The position numbers and the translations under genes were made by a program. The notes beneath the pieces were generated by a model. That model had not been told where the DNA came from and did no database searches. It was given only the letters and a program-made list of their open reading frames with translations. A stretch of DNA of 64,000 nt from Macrobrachium rosenbergii (lineage: Eukaryota; Arthropoda; Malacostraca; Decapoda; Palaemonidae), in contig NC_089743.1 in NCBI RefSeq assembly GCF_040412425.1, positions 87,113,471 to 87,177,470 on the forward strand. Reading direction: 5' to 3'. Below, in pieces: positions 11,632 to 23,693 of the stretch (position 1 is its first letter; every line of letters starts with the position of its first letter).

Positions 11632-12000
11632 GTGCGACTTTTACTGTTCATTCGCTCCACCTGTACACATCCCAGCTAGTCGTCCATCTCCCTTAGCTCA
11701 GATACTCTCCAATTGTAACCCTCTCATTTCAAACCAATCCTTTTTGGGGCTCATTCGTATAAGAGACAAAACATACGGTTTTTAAATCTGGTTAAACGAC
11801 GGGACAGCCGCTTCTGTCGTCGAGACTGTCGTTATCAGCCGCGGCTAATCTTAGCTGTGAATAACCTTTGGTCAGAGGAAGGCTTGCAGTAAACAGGATT
11901 CTGTACAGGCCCTGTCGTACCCAGCTGCATTCTCTTAATTCTTTATAACTTTTTATGAAAAACCAAAGGGACGGGCATTCAGCCTGCTTTATGTTCCGAA
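11632..12000. other. Stretch with no gene seen
   Basis: Short unique sequence between microsatellites with no supportable ORF. Confidence 0.4.
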
Positions 12001-12835
<835 letters not shown>

Positions 12836-12837
12836 AA

Positions 12838-13105
12838 TTTAGGCCAAAGGCCAATGGCTGGGACCCATGAGATCGTGACGCTGAAATGGGAATTGAGGGT
12901 AAGAAGGTTTTAAAGGTGTATCTGGAGGAAAACCTCGCAGTTGCACTGTAAGACAAATGTTAGGAGAGGATGGAAAGTAAGGTGGAAGAAAGAGAATATG
13001 AATGGAGATACAGTAAAAGGAGCCAAAGGGACGCTGGAAAGAACCTCAAGTAATCCCTACCGTGCACCGCGTGAGGTGCGCTGACGGCACTACAACTCCC
13101 CTCCT
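12838..13105 (+). mobile_element. SINE-like element, family A
   Basis: Begins TAGGCCAAAGGCCAATGGCT, continues with GACGCTGAAATGGGAATTGA, GGAGGAAAACCTCGCAGTTG, GTTAGGAGAGGATGGAAAGT and AAGAACCTCAAGTAATCCCT, and ends near CACCGCGTGAGGTGCGCTGA and CTCCTACGGGG. A full-length reverse copy is at 59990-60290 and a 5' fragment at 3291-3404. It has no ORF and is probably a non-autonomous retroelement. Confidence 0.75.
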
Positions 13106-13489
13106 ACGGGGCGATTCAATGTCCTGACATATTGCTTACGTCAAGATAAAAACTTTCATCAATCGGCAAACATTTAATACATTCTCTTCTATTTCGTATT
13201 TTATCCAGATGGAGCATTAGTTTTCAACAAAGCCATTTTTTTTCAACCTCGCTTTTTATGAATAATTCCACAACAATTCAAATCGTTATGACGTTACAGT
13301 AATTAATGTTTGATGAATCGTTTGATATGCGTTTCCAGTTTTTTCCTTCAGAGTATTATCTCTTTCATAAAGCTTTAGGTGACGCTAGCTGGCCCTGCAA
13401 AAACTGCTACGGAAAAAATGGACGAAATCTGATTTGCATGATGAATGGTTATTATCTTCATCGAATAGTATTATGCTTAAAATTGTCAT

Positions 13490-13495
<6 letters not shown>
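13106..13495. other. Stretch with no gene seen
   Basis: One 61-codon ORF (13306-13491) without supporting features. Confidence 0.4.

Positions 13496-13562
<67 letters not shown>
13496..13562. repeat. (TC)n microsatellite
   Basis: About 33 uninterrupted TC dinucleotides. Confidence 0.95.
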
Positions 13563-13564
<2 letters not shown>

Positions 13565-14997
13565 CTAGGGTTTATATAATATGGAGCGAGATGGACAGAC
13601 ACAGGGAATGTGATTCCCATACTTTGTATCATAATAATAATGCTGAAAGGAAGACTCCTTTAGCGTCCAATAGATGGCATTGTTGTAGTGTTAACCTGCA
13701 TCCAGGTCCGAAGAAAACAATACAAAGAAAGTCTTAAAGGACTGGAAGGCTAGGAGAGCCAAGGAAAACGAAAGTGGAAAGAAAAATCCAGAGTTTGACA
13801 TAGATGAAGAAGAAGAGGAAGAAAAAGAAGTTGCAGAATAAGAAGAGTTAGCCTAACCGGTGATGGAAGGCATTACTGGCTCTTGTGACCCGTAAGTTGC
13901 CATAACTGCGAGAAAACTGGAGTTAGGCTTAGTCAGGGCTCTCGTATGTTAGGCTATATGAGAAAAATTATATTAACTCGTAGCTCCAACAAACTTGACC
14001 ACCACAACACACCGAACAGCGTGAAATATAATAATATGAAAATATCATATATATCTGGGTCCCATGCAATGGAATAATCAAGTACCTAGGTTAAAAGGTG
14101 CCATTAGGGCTGATTTTGACTCATTGTTACCAACACAAATGGAGAAATATTGAAACGGCCCCTCATTCTATTTGAGCAAAGGCAAACGTGAATCCCCAAA
14201 AACCTAGGATAAGCATATCGCCGGCAACCGGATGTGGTGCGTTGGGCGCAAGGTATTTTTAGGTGCGGTGCTGTTTATAAGAATCCTCTGGAAACGTTTT
14301 GTGAGATTCTCGTGATCTTTTTCCTGTCAAAAGTCAAGCAGAAACGCTACTCTCTTCCTGCCTGGGTTTCCCCTTTCGGAAGTGGTTTTTTTTTCACGTT
14401 CTATGAAATAGAGAAGGCCTGATCTTTCTCCTTTTATGCTTTTCATTTATTTATTTGCTCACGCATTTCTTGCACCGTCGATCGTAGGCCTACGATTTTT
14501 AAAAAGTAGATGAAGACGATCACTGGCGTTCAAGCAAATGGCTATGTGCTTTCCGTAAGCTCTGTAAGCTCGGAGAAATGGCAGGCCTTTATGATGCTAC
14601 CTCACTGACAAGGCCTGCAAATGAGAGCTCTGCCGCATAATGAACATCCCTAAGGATCGCCCTAATTTTCTAACTGCCAAAAAAGAATCAGAAGTTTGTC
14701 GTATCTCCTGTTCTTTTTGCCCGGTAAGGACGGCGAATTTATTCTTAATGGTAATGACCCTCGCTCATTCGTGCTTCTTTCCAGAGCCTTTTCTATCCTT
14801 TTCTCTTCTCGTCCTTGGCGTTAATTGCCGGTTCGTATTCTTTATTAATCATGATATTACTTTAAAAATTTTGCTAGGGACCATACCCTCTCCCGAGCCA
14901 CTCAAGGCTTAAGGTTAGGAACCTTGTCAAAAAAGTAAATACTCAATGCCTTCTTTCAAATAGACACCATATTCTTTGAAAGCTTGAATTTCAGATC
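13563..14997. other. Gene-poor interval
   Basis: No gene supported. An A/G-rich patch near 13790-13840 encodes an acidic run in one frame but is low-complexity. ORFs at 14234-14422 and 14640-14912 lack any recognisable motif. Confidence 0.4.
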
Positions 14998-15058
14998 AGT
15001 GGCCCTGTCGGCTTGTTCCATATGAATAGGGTGCATCTTCTGAATTAATAATAATAAT
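14998..15058 (+). mobile_element. Retroelement 3' end with (AAT)n tail
   Basis: GCTTGTTCCATATGAATAGG followed by CATCTTCTGAATTAATAATA matches the fragment at 1786-1857. Confidence 0.55.
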
Positions 15059-15188
15059 TACTGATAACCGGAAAGTTATTAATTCTACTGCTTTAATTTG
15101 TTTTTCTGTTTGTTAGCAGGAGTACATAAAAATTCATATGTCGACTCTGATGAAAATTTTTACCAAAGGTGACCTTCTCACTAACTAA

Positions 15189-15380
15189 TGACTAAGTTTC
15201 AAGAGAGATCTAAGACCACTGAGCTGAATAACAGCTCTCCTAGGGCTGGCCCGAAGGATTAGACTTATTTTACGTGGCTAAGAACCAATTGGTTACCTAC
15301 CTAGCAACGGGACCTACAGCTTATTGTGGAATCCGAACCACATTACAGCGAGAAATGAATCTCTATCACCAGAAATAAAC
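15189..15380 (-). mobile_element. tRNA-related SINE, family B
   Basis: On the minus strand it reads GGTCCCGTTGCTAGGTAGGT, CCACGTAAAATAAGTCTAAT, CCTTCGGGCCAGCCCTAGGA, GAGCTG and a GCTCAGTGGTCTTAG segment resembling an RNA polymerase III A box. The plus-strand copy is at 45566-45748 and a fragment at 62735-62797. The ORF at 15324-15545 runs through it and is not a gene. Confidence 0.75.
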
Positions 15381-16119
15381 TCCTCTAATTCTTCATTGGC
15401 CGGCCGGAGACTCGAAATCGGGCCTAGCAGAGTGCTAGCCGAGAACTCTAGCGACTCGTCCAACGAAGAACTTTCAAGATCTGGATTAGGAAACTTGACG
15501 GAGGTTTCCTGTCTCAGAACGGTCTTGTTTTATTTAAACTATTAATGGGTAAGATGTTCTTCATGGCGCCAAATCACCAAGCCTTCGTCGACCTCCGTTG
15601 AAGGTTAATTATTTAGTGGGAGTCACCCAAAGAACGTTTCAGACAAGTTTTTAAAGATCACTTCACCTGCTCTTGGGATTTCCTGTCGAGAACATAAACA
15701 CACACAAACAGACAGGAAAGTAGTGATACATAAACACGCAACCATACTTGTAATATAAACACATATGATAATGGAATTACATGAAATGGTCAGTTCACTA
15801 CTGCTTTTTTATAATTCTATATTGGTCGGTAGGTTCAACGTCATTACCCGTGCTTAGATTATATTTTGATTTCGTTTTTTTTTATTTTGTATATTTACAG
15901 TCTACGTGCAATTGCAAGCACAACACCTAGCACTGAAAAAACAAATTATAAAAAAAAGTATTAGTACTAGAACAATGAAATGTTTTATGGAACATTGTTA
16001 ATGCATCGATATTTGGCGGGTTTTCCACGACTCTTTTTTTTTTTTTTTACACAGTTTGATACGCTTTGGGACCGATGCTATAAATTTTCGGCAGAGCCCC
16101 GATCGATGTTATCCCACAT
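15381..16119. other. Stretch with no gene seen
   Basis: Mostly unique AT-rich sequence, with a poly-T run near 16034-16048. Confidence 0.35.
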
Positions 16120-16755
16120 CTCTATGTTCGAGCATTGGGATGCTTTGAAAATCCACTGGGTAAAAAATCAACCAGAGGAAATTTGCAAACTGACAACTGA
16201 GCCCTATCCTCCTACGCAATGGGGGAAATGTAGGGACAAGGAGGTTAGACTTTAACCTCCTTGTCTAGGGACAAGGTAAGGCGGGTAATCAAAGCGGGAA
16301 AATTATCAGTGTCCAAGCAGAGTGCATAAATGACATTCAGATTTTACTTGTTTGAACCAACGTCTATGCTCGAGTATCAGAATGCTTCGAAATCCACTAG
16401 GGGAAAAAATCGACCGAAGAATTTTACAAACTGACAACTATGCGCTATCCTCCAAAACAATAAGGGAAATGCAGGGAAAAGTTGGGGGGAGGGAATCAAA
16501 GCGGGAAAATGATCATTGTCAATGCAGTGCATAGATGACCTTAACTCTACCAGGTCTTGCTTATTTGAGCCTACGTCTATATTCGAGCGTCGGAATGCTT
16601 CGAAAATCCATGGGGAAAAAAAATCTACCTGGTGAAACTAACTGACAATGGTAACAACCATTCTCATCCCACGGAATAGGGGAAATGTAGGGACAAGCAG
16701 GGTTGGCGGGGAAAATAATTAGTGTCTAAGTAGAGTGTATGAGTAGCTGAACGCT
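16120..16755. repeat. Degenerate triplicated ~220-240-bp segment
   Basis: Three successive copies begin TCTATGTTCGAGCATTGGGA (about 16120), TCTATGCTCGAGTATCAGAA (about 16361) and TCTATATTCGAGCGTCGGAA (about 16577). Each contains GGGGAAA-TGTAGGGACAAG-like and GTCTAAG-AGAGTG-ATGA-like phrases. The first copy holds a perfect 13-bp hairpin (16235-16247 against 16253-16265). The last copy runs into a dead transposase. Confidence 0.8.
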
Positions 16756-16763
16756 ACGAATTT

Positions 16764-17225
16764 TTGCCCGAGACCCGTCGGTTGGAAATGTTTCCCATAT
16801 ATCAGTGCGACATGTTAAGGCCTTATACATCGCAGGATGACACAGTGCGTGTCACAGAGTGCTACAAATTAGGTTTATATTCCGGTGAAATGAGCCGACA
16901 GACCGGTGTGAAGCCTCGGACAACACAGAACCTTTCCAAGAAGTATGGGTTATGAGAGTGTCTGCGAAAGAGAAGAGCAGGAGGAAAGACTTTCTTGTTT
17001 TAATGTCCTAATAGAATGGGGTTTAATGAGCGAAAAAGAGTGTTGTTCAGTGACGAATCAACCCTTCTAAGAGTGTAGCAAGGAAAAATTCATATCCCAT
17101 AATGAACGGTTGATTCGTAAAACTTAATAGAATCGGCCCCAGAGCAAGTCAGATTGTGTAAGAGTCATGGAGGACGTGCCAATTATTACGGCATTAATAG
17201 GTGAGTGTTCCATAAAAGTTTCATC
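16764..17225 (+). pseudogene. Degenerate Tc1/mariner-like transposase
   Basis: The first open segment (16764-16955) contains VRVTECYKLGLYSGEMSRQT followed by GVKPRTTQNL, resembling the N-terminal helix-turn-helix of Tc1-type transposases. After a stop, KRVLFSDESTLLRV near 17031-17078 matches the FSDES motif that carries a catalytic Asp. A further piece near 17160-17190 reads CKSHGGRA. Stops and frame changes separate the parts and the last catalytic motif was not found. It is inactive. Confidence 0.65.
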
Positions 17226-17349
17226 GTTCTAGTACTAAGAGTATTACTTTTTTTTCAAATTTATGTTTTTCACGGTTCGGTGTTGGGCTTGCAATTGCAC
17301 CCAAGCGCAGACTTGAATTGCAGGAACTGCAATTAGGAGGGTACCAAAA

Positions 17350-17687
17350 TAGGATCATGTCAAGAGTAGCGAACCCAGCATCATGTCAGTAATAGCGAAC
17401 CCAATGATCCCCATGTAAAGAATGGCCAACCCTTTCCGGTCCGAACTCCAATTCCACATGAGGGCTAGTACTAAACACGGCGAAACTGATTCATGTATAG
17501 CTTCGCCATGTTTAGTACTAGCCCCTGGGGGGTCAAATGTATTTCGCCTTGTTTAGTACTAGGCCCTGGGGGATCAAATTTCTGGTACCGAAGTGTTCAT
17601 GTCTAGAACAGCGAACCCGATTATTCCCAAGTAAAGAATAGCGAACACTGCTGCGAGTGGGTTCGCTAATCTTGACATGATCCCCTA
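17350..17687. mobile_element. MITE with terminal inverted repeats and TA duplication
   Basis: The left end reads GGATCATGTCAAGAGTAGCG and the complement of the right end GGGGATCATGTCAAGATTAG, continuing with GCGAACCC in both. TA flanks each side (17350-17351 and 17686-17687), the target of Tc1/mariner elements. An internal palindrome pairs GGGCTAGTACTAAACACGGC with its complement. Length 338 bp, no coding capacity. Confidence 0.78.
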
Positions 17688-18329
17688 AATGTTATATGTA
17701 GAATTTCGTGTAGGTATAGGAATGTAACTATTCAGGAGAAGGAACCTGTTCGGGTTGAATTCTTTCAAGTTTGGCTGGCTTCTGTCAAATTGAGTTAATA
17801 AAAAATAAAAAAAAAATTAAATTACTATAATTAAAAGTGTAATGCCCGGAGCGTCACCTAATTTATGTCGTACTGATTCATTGTTGGTCAAGCTAGCCGA
17901 ATCCATGAGTCACAGCGGTCCTGTGTAGATAGTGTTACTCTGAAAGGTTAATGATCAGGAGAATGTATTATCGTTTTTCGAAATGGCGAGAGCACCTTAC
18001 AGAATTTGTGAATCCCTTAGGATAGGAAACAACTATGGAAAGACAGAGGAGTGGCCATGGTTCATCTTATTGAACAGAAATCCAATAAATATATCAGTAA
18101 ATAAAAGTCACCACTTGACATTCTGGATTTTGGAGGATTTTGGCGTCGTCGTCCCAGAGTTCGGTCTAGCCATATAGCGACGCAGTCTGAATGTTATAAC
18201 AGGGGTAATGAGTCATTTATTAATGTGTAAATTTATTAGAAAAAGGATAAACAAACTCTTGCTATGGTCTTTTCATGGAATATTGGTAGCAGTCAGTGGC
18301 TAAAAAGGAGGGAAAAGAAAATATATATA

Positions 18330-18330
<1 letters not shown>
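17688..18330. other. Stretch with no gene seen
   Basis: One 64-codon ORF (17983-18177) without recognisable features. Confidence 0.35.
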
Positions 18331-18336
<6 letters not shown>

Positions 18337-18412
<76 letters not shown>

Positions 18413-18441
18413 GTGTATGTATAATGTATAGTATATATATA

Positions 18442-18512
<71 letters not shown>
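18337..18512. repeat. (TA)n and (GT)n microsatellites
   Basis: TA, then GT (about 18381-18410), then a second TA tract from about 18440. Confidence 0.95.
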
Positions 18513-18517
<5 letters not shown>

Positions 18518-18844
18518 CTATATTCTTACCTTAGACTAAAAGGCAATACAAGTTATTGATCATGACTTTATTCCAAATACCGAATGGAAACATAATCTGA
18601 TATATGTTGTCGGGAAAATATTATAGAAGATTACATCGTTGTTAAAAGAGGAAGAAAATATTTTAGATAGCCTACATCACGAAGGGAGAGTGAGAATTAT
18701 AATGGTCTTTTAAACAGATGGTGGAAGAAGTATTACATTACACACGTGTAGACTTAGAGGAATAGGGAATATAGTGATAGATAAATTGTTCACGGAGACG
18801 GTTCACTCGTGGTTAAGCATTGCCAGTCCCTGGCCTCCTGATTT

Positions 18845-19170
18845 TTAGTTTTCTGTACAAGAAAACTATTGTACCGGCTTTGTCCGTACGCCCTCAGATC
18901 TTAAAAACTACTGAGGCTAGAGGGCTGCAAATTGGTATGTTGATCATCCACCCTCCAATCATCAAACATACCAAATTGCAGTCCTGAGTAGTTTTGATTT
19001 TATTTAAGGTTAAAGTTAGCCATGATCGTACTTCTGGCAGCACTATAGGTACCAACAACATAGGCCACCACCGGACAGTGGCTGAGTTTCATGGGCCGCG
19101 GCTAAGAGTTTTATGGGCCGTGGCTGAGGCCACCACCGGACAGAAAACTCGATTGCGCCGAAGAAACTTA
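18845..19170 (-). repeat. Hairpin-core interspersed repeat, copy 2
   Basis: Inverted relative to the copy at 3405-3758, with the same modules: the end AGTTTTC-GTACA, the hairpin with CTACTGAGGCTAGAGGGCTG, the TTAAGGTTAAAGTTAGCCAT linker, duplicated ATGGGCCG-GGCT-AG units and the closing ACTCGATTGCGCCG. One hairpin arm is partly deleted. Confidence 0.8.
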
Positions 19171-19489
19171 CCCACATTTTTTATTTTATTTTTTTAATCT
19201 ACTCGTATTTGTCGGTCGACGCCGAGGACATCTCTTGGCTTGGCGAAGGTTTACTCCATGTTGAGTGCTCTCGTTGTTCATGGTTTAGAGAGACTATTCA
19301 AAGAAAGTCACAAACAAAGCCATTAAGCATTCCTGTATATAAGATTGAAAGAAGTGGACGGTAGAATAAAGAGAATTGATGGTGAAGAACGGTGAGGTTC
19401 ATGGAACCGTTACATTTGGGTTCTTGGTGGTTTTATCAAGTTAATAAGTGATAGTGATTTGCTGCAATAGTGTTTCTTATATTGATTAA
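19171..19489. other. Stretch with no gene seen
   Basis: Unique-looking sequence between the hairpin-core repeat and the GATA array. No supportable ORF. Confidence 0.35.
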
Positions 19490-19905
19490 TAAAGCAGAAT
19501 GATATAGATAAATAATAGATAGACAGAGAGAGATATATAAATAGATAGAAAGGTAAATACATGGATAGAGAGAGAGAGATAGATAACTGGCAGAAAGCTA
19601 GACAGATATATAGACAGAGATAGACAGAGAGAGGTATGTAAATATATAGAAAGATAAATAGATATAGATCGATCGATAGAGAGGGAGAGAGGTAAATAGA
19701 TAGATAGAAAGGCAGGTGAATATAAATATAGATATAAAGTTAGACAGATATATAGACAGAGACAGATAGAGAGAGGTTTGTAAATATATAGAAAGATAGA
19801 GATAGATCGATTGATACAGAGGGAGAGAGGTAAATAGATAGACAGAAAAGCAGGTAAATATAAAGATAGATATAAATTTAGACAGATAAAGAGATAGATA
19901 AAAAA
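19490..19905. repeat. Degenerate (GATA)/(GACA)/(GAGA) array with higher-order period
   Basis: GATAGATAGACAGA-like tetranucleotides form a larger unit of about 150-170 bp. CAGATATATAGACAGAGA occurs near 19600 and 19748, and GATCGAT followed by GAGGGAGAGAGGTAAATAGA near 19665 and 19805. ORFs on the minus strand are Leu/Ser/Tyr-rich artefacts. Confidence 0.85.
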
Positions 19906-20449
19906 AAAACAATAATAACAGAAGTGTGTTGGAGATAGAAATAGTGAGTGAAGGACACTAAAATACAAGAGGGAGACCACATGTCAGACAAACAAAAGTT
20001 GAAGGCTGGATAAGGAGAAAAGTTCTGGCTGACCTCTTTCGGGAACTCTGGGAAATCACCTCAAGTTCCCGCGATCTCAGGTTCTCGACAGGGCTTGAAA
20101 GAAGACTCTCTTAGCGAAACTCACTTTTCTGTGTGTCTGAACTTCCTCTGAAAACCCATTTCATGTTTAGGATTAAACGGTCTATATTTGCTATGATTGA
20201 TGGTCTCACACGCAATCATTTCCTTGTCTCTTGTGTCGTTCCTATGAATGAGTTTTCTCCACTTTTCTTTCTTTTTTTTCATTAGTGACCCTTTTCTTTC
20301 AATTGCTTTTACCCTTTATTAGCCATTTTCCTGTATGTTACAGCCACCTTCAGGAACCATCTTTATCTAAGTAAATTTTACATGAAGTTCGATAAAATTG
20401 GATTATGGAAATAAAAATAGAAATAAGAAAAATAAACCCCCCAAAAATT
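19906..20449. other. Stretch with no gene seen
   Basis: No ORF or known repeat apart from poly-T near 20271-20279. Confidence 0.35.
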
Positions 20450-20488
20450 GAAATACAAAATTCTCATATATAAGAATTTTGTATTTTC
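20450..20488. repeat. Perfect-arm hairpin next to the Helitron-like element
   Basis: GAAATACAAAATTCT pairs with AGAATTTTGTATTTTC across an 8-base ATA-rich loop. It sits at the left edge of the element that follows. Confidence 0.7.
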
Positions 20489-20489
20489 A

Positions 20490-23400
20490 ACCCGTACCAC
20501 CGCCCCCTTCCGCTTCCCCCACCCCCTTCCCATTGTAACTGATGTGGTAAATAAACTCTACGGGTTTATCATACTTCATTTCATGTACTCTAGACCATAG
20601 AAATATATTATTGAAAATACTTTTCAGTCACCACAGTAATACTTGCATAAAGGGGACAGACAGTCTAGTAATATCTGGATAAAAAAGGACAGTCAGCACA
20701 GTCATACATGGTTAAAGGGGACAGACAGCACAGTAATATCTGGATAAAAGGGACAGTTACCACTATAATAACTGATTAAAAGGGACAGTTACCACAGTAA
20801 TACCTAGATGAAAGGGAAAGACAGCACAGTAATGCCTGGTTAAAGGTGACTGACAGCACAGTAATACCTGGATAAAAGGGACAGTCACCACAGTAATACC
20901 TGGATAAAGGGGACAGACAGTACAGTAATAACTGGTTAAAGGCGACAGACAGCATAGTAATAACTGGATAAAGGGGACATTCACCACAGTAATAACTGAA
21001 TAAAGGGGACATTCACCGCAGTAATAACTGGACAAAAGGGACAGACAGCACAGTAATACCTGCTTAAAGGTGTCAGACAGCACAGTTATAACTGGATAAA
21101 AGGGACAGTCACCACAGTAATACCAAAATAAAAGTGACAGACAGTACAGTAATACTTGGTTAAAGGGGACTAACAGCACTGTAATACATGGTTAAAGGGG
21201 ACAAAAATCATTGTAATACTTGGCTAAAAGGGACAAGCAACCACAGTAATGCCTGGTTAAAGGTGTCAGACAGTACAGTAATACTTGGTTAAAGGTGACA
21301 GACAGTACAGTAATACCCAGTTAAAGGTGACAGACAGTATAGTTACACCTGGTTAAAGGTGTCAGACAGTATAGTAACACCTGGTTAAAGGTGTCAGACA
21401 GTACAGTAATACCTGGTTAAAGGTGTCAGATAGGACTGCAATACCTGGTTAAAAGGGACAGACAGCACAGTAATACCTGGATAAAAGGGACAGTAAGAAC
21501 GGTGATACCTGGAGAAAAAGGAGTCACCACAGTAATTTCTGGATAAAAGGGACAGTCACCACAGTAATCCCTGGATAAAAGAGGCAGACAGCACAGCAAT
21601 ACCTGGATAGAAGGGACAGTAACCACAGTAATACCTAGATAAAAGTAACTGTCACCACAGTAATATCTGGATAAAAGGGACAGACAGGACAGTAATATCT
21701 GGATAAAACAGACAATCACGACAGTAATATCTGTGTCAAAGCGACAGTATCCACAGGGACAGACAGCATAGTAAAACCTTGATAAAAGGGACAGTCACCA
21801 CAGTAATACCTAGATAAAAGGGACATACAGTACAGTAATACCTGGTTAAAGGGGACAGGCAGCATAGTAATTCCTAGATAAGAGTGACAGCCACCACAGT
21901 AACACCTAGATAAAAGGGACAGTCACCACAGTAATACTATACCTGGATAAAAGTGACAGTCACCATAGTAACACCTGTATAAAAGAGACAGACAGCACAG
22001 TACTGCTTAGATAAAAGGGACAGTCACCACAGTAATACCTGGATAAAAGTGACAGTCACCACAGTAATACCTAGATAAAAGGGACAGACAGTATAGTAAT
22101 ACTTGGTTAAGGGTGACAGACAGCACAGTGTTACATGGTTAAAATGGATAGACAGCATAGTAATAGCTGAATAAAAGGGGCATTCACTGCAGTAATACCC
22201 AGATAAAAGGGACAGACAGTACAATAGTACCTGATTAAAGGGAACAGGCAGCACAGTAATACATGGTTAAAGGAGACAGACAGCACAGTAATACCTGGAT
22301 AAAATGACAGTTACCACAGTAATAAGTAATAACTGGATAAAAAGGAAAGACAGCACAGTAATAAAGTGACAGATAGCACAGTAATACTTGGATAAAAGTG
22401 ACAGATAGCACAGTAATACTTGGATAAAAGTGACAGATAGCACAGTAATACTTGGATAAAAGTGACAGATAGCACAGTAATACTTAGATAAAAAGACAGT
22501 CACCACAGTAACACCTGGATAAAAAGGACAGTCACCATAGTAATACCTGGATAAAAAGGGACAGACAGCACAGTAATATCTGGATAAAAGGGACGGTCAT
22601 TGCAGATATAACCTGGATAAAAGGGGCAGACAGCACAGTAATACCTGGATAAAAGGGAAAGACTGAACACCTGGATAAAAGATACAGTCACCACAGTAAT
22701 TTCTGGATAAAACGGAGAGTCACCATAGTAATACCTGGATGAAAGAGAGAGACAGCACAGTAATACCTCGCTAAAGGTGTCAGACAGCACAGTAATGAGA
22801 GGGACAGTCACCACAACAATACCTAGATAAAAAGGACAGTCACCACGGGAATACCTGGATACAAGGAAGTTACCACGGTAATACCTGGATACAAGCGTCA
22901 GACAACACAGTAATACCAGGATAAAAGGAACAATCACCACAGTAATTTCTGGATAAAATGGACAGTCACTACAGTAATACCTGGGTACAAGGGACAGACA
23001 GCACAGTAATACCTGGTTAAAGGGGCCCAGACAGCATAGTAATACCTCTTTAAAGGGGGATAGACAGCATAGTAATACCTGGATAAAAAGGGCATTCACC
23101 ATAGTAATACCTGGATGAAAGGGAGAGATATTACAGTCATACCTGGTTGAAGGGGACAGACAGCACAGCAATACCTGGTTAAAGGGGACAGACAGTACAG
23201 TCATACTTGATTAAAGGTGACAGACAGCATAGTAATACCTGGATAGAAGGGACAGTCACCTCATTAATATCTGGACCAAAGGGACAGACAGCACAGTAAT
23301 ACCTATTTTAAGGTGATAGACAGCACAGTAATACCTGGATAAAAGGGATAGTCACCACAGTAATAACTGGATAAAAGGGACAGTTGCCATGGTAATTTCT

Positions 23401-23693
23401 GGATAACAGGGATGGTCATCATAGTAATACTTGGATAAAAGGGACAGACAGCACAGTAATACCTGGATAGAAGGGACAGTCACCACAGTAATACCTGTCA
23501 GTTCACCCATGACTGTTCGAAGGGTGAGCGTTCGCATTAGAAAAGTAGAACTGTCAGTTGGACCGTTAACACAAACCCCTCCCCTCCCCCTCTCCCTTCT
23601 CCCTCCTTCCTCTTCCTCCTCCCCCTCCCCTGTTCCCTTTCCCTCCACCTACACGTAGAGTTTTCCTGGACAGCGCCGGGTTGGTCAGCTAGT
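20490..23693 (+). mobile_element. Helitron-like non-autonomous element, copy 1
   Basis: The 3' end has the short hairpin CCTGGACAGCGCCGGG followed by TTGGTCAGCTAGT, matching the hairpin plus CTAGT terminus known for Helitrons. The left part (AAACTCTACGGGTTTATCAT, ATAGAAATATATTATTGAAA) is shared with the copy near 50640-50706. Between the ends lies a 2.9-kb minisatellite and a C/T-rich tract (23578-23648). The 5' end is truncated compared with copy 2. No RepHel coding sequence is present. Confidence 0.72.
20627..23498. repeat. ~32-bp minisatellite of about 90 copies
   Basis: The unit contains ACAGTAATACCTGGATAAAA followed by GGGACAG and then either TCACC or ACAGC, so two sub-types alternate irregularly. 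The same unit occurs at 50910-51513 in the second element copy. Long minus-strand ORFs (for example 23204-22500) arise from the periodicity and are not proteins. Confidence 0.95.

Noticed and set aside
19486..19980. 164-codon minus-strand ORF resembling a membrane protein
   Set aside because: The Leu/Ser/Tyr-rich text is the complement of the degenerate GATA/GACA array.
22500..23204. 234-codon minus-strand ORF and several others between 20763 and 23648
   Set aside because: They lie inside the 32-bp minisatellite. The repeating VLLCCLSPF-type peptides are forced by the tandem repeat.
20627..23498. CRISPR-like impression of regularly spaced ~32-bp repeats
   Set aside because: The units are contiguous with no unique spacers, no cas genes, and the DNA is eukaryotic.
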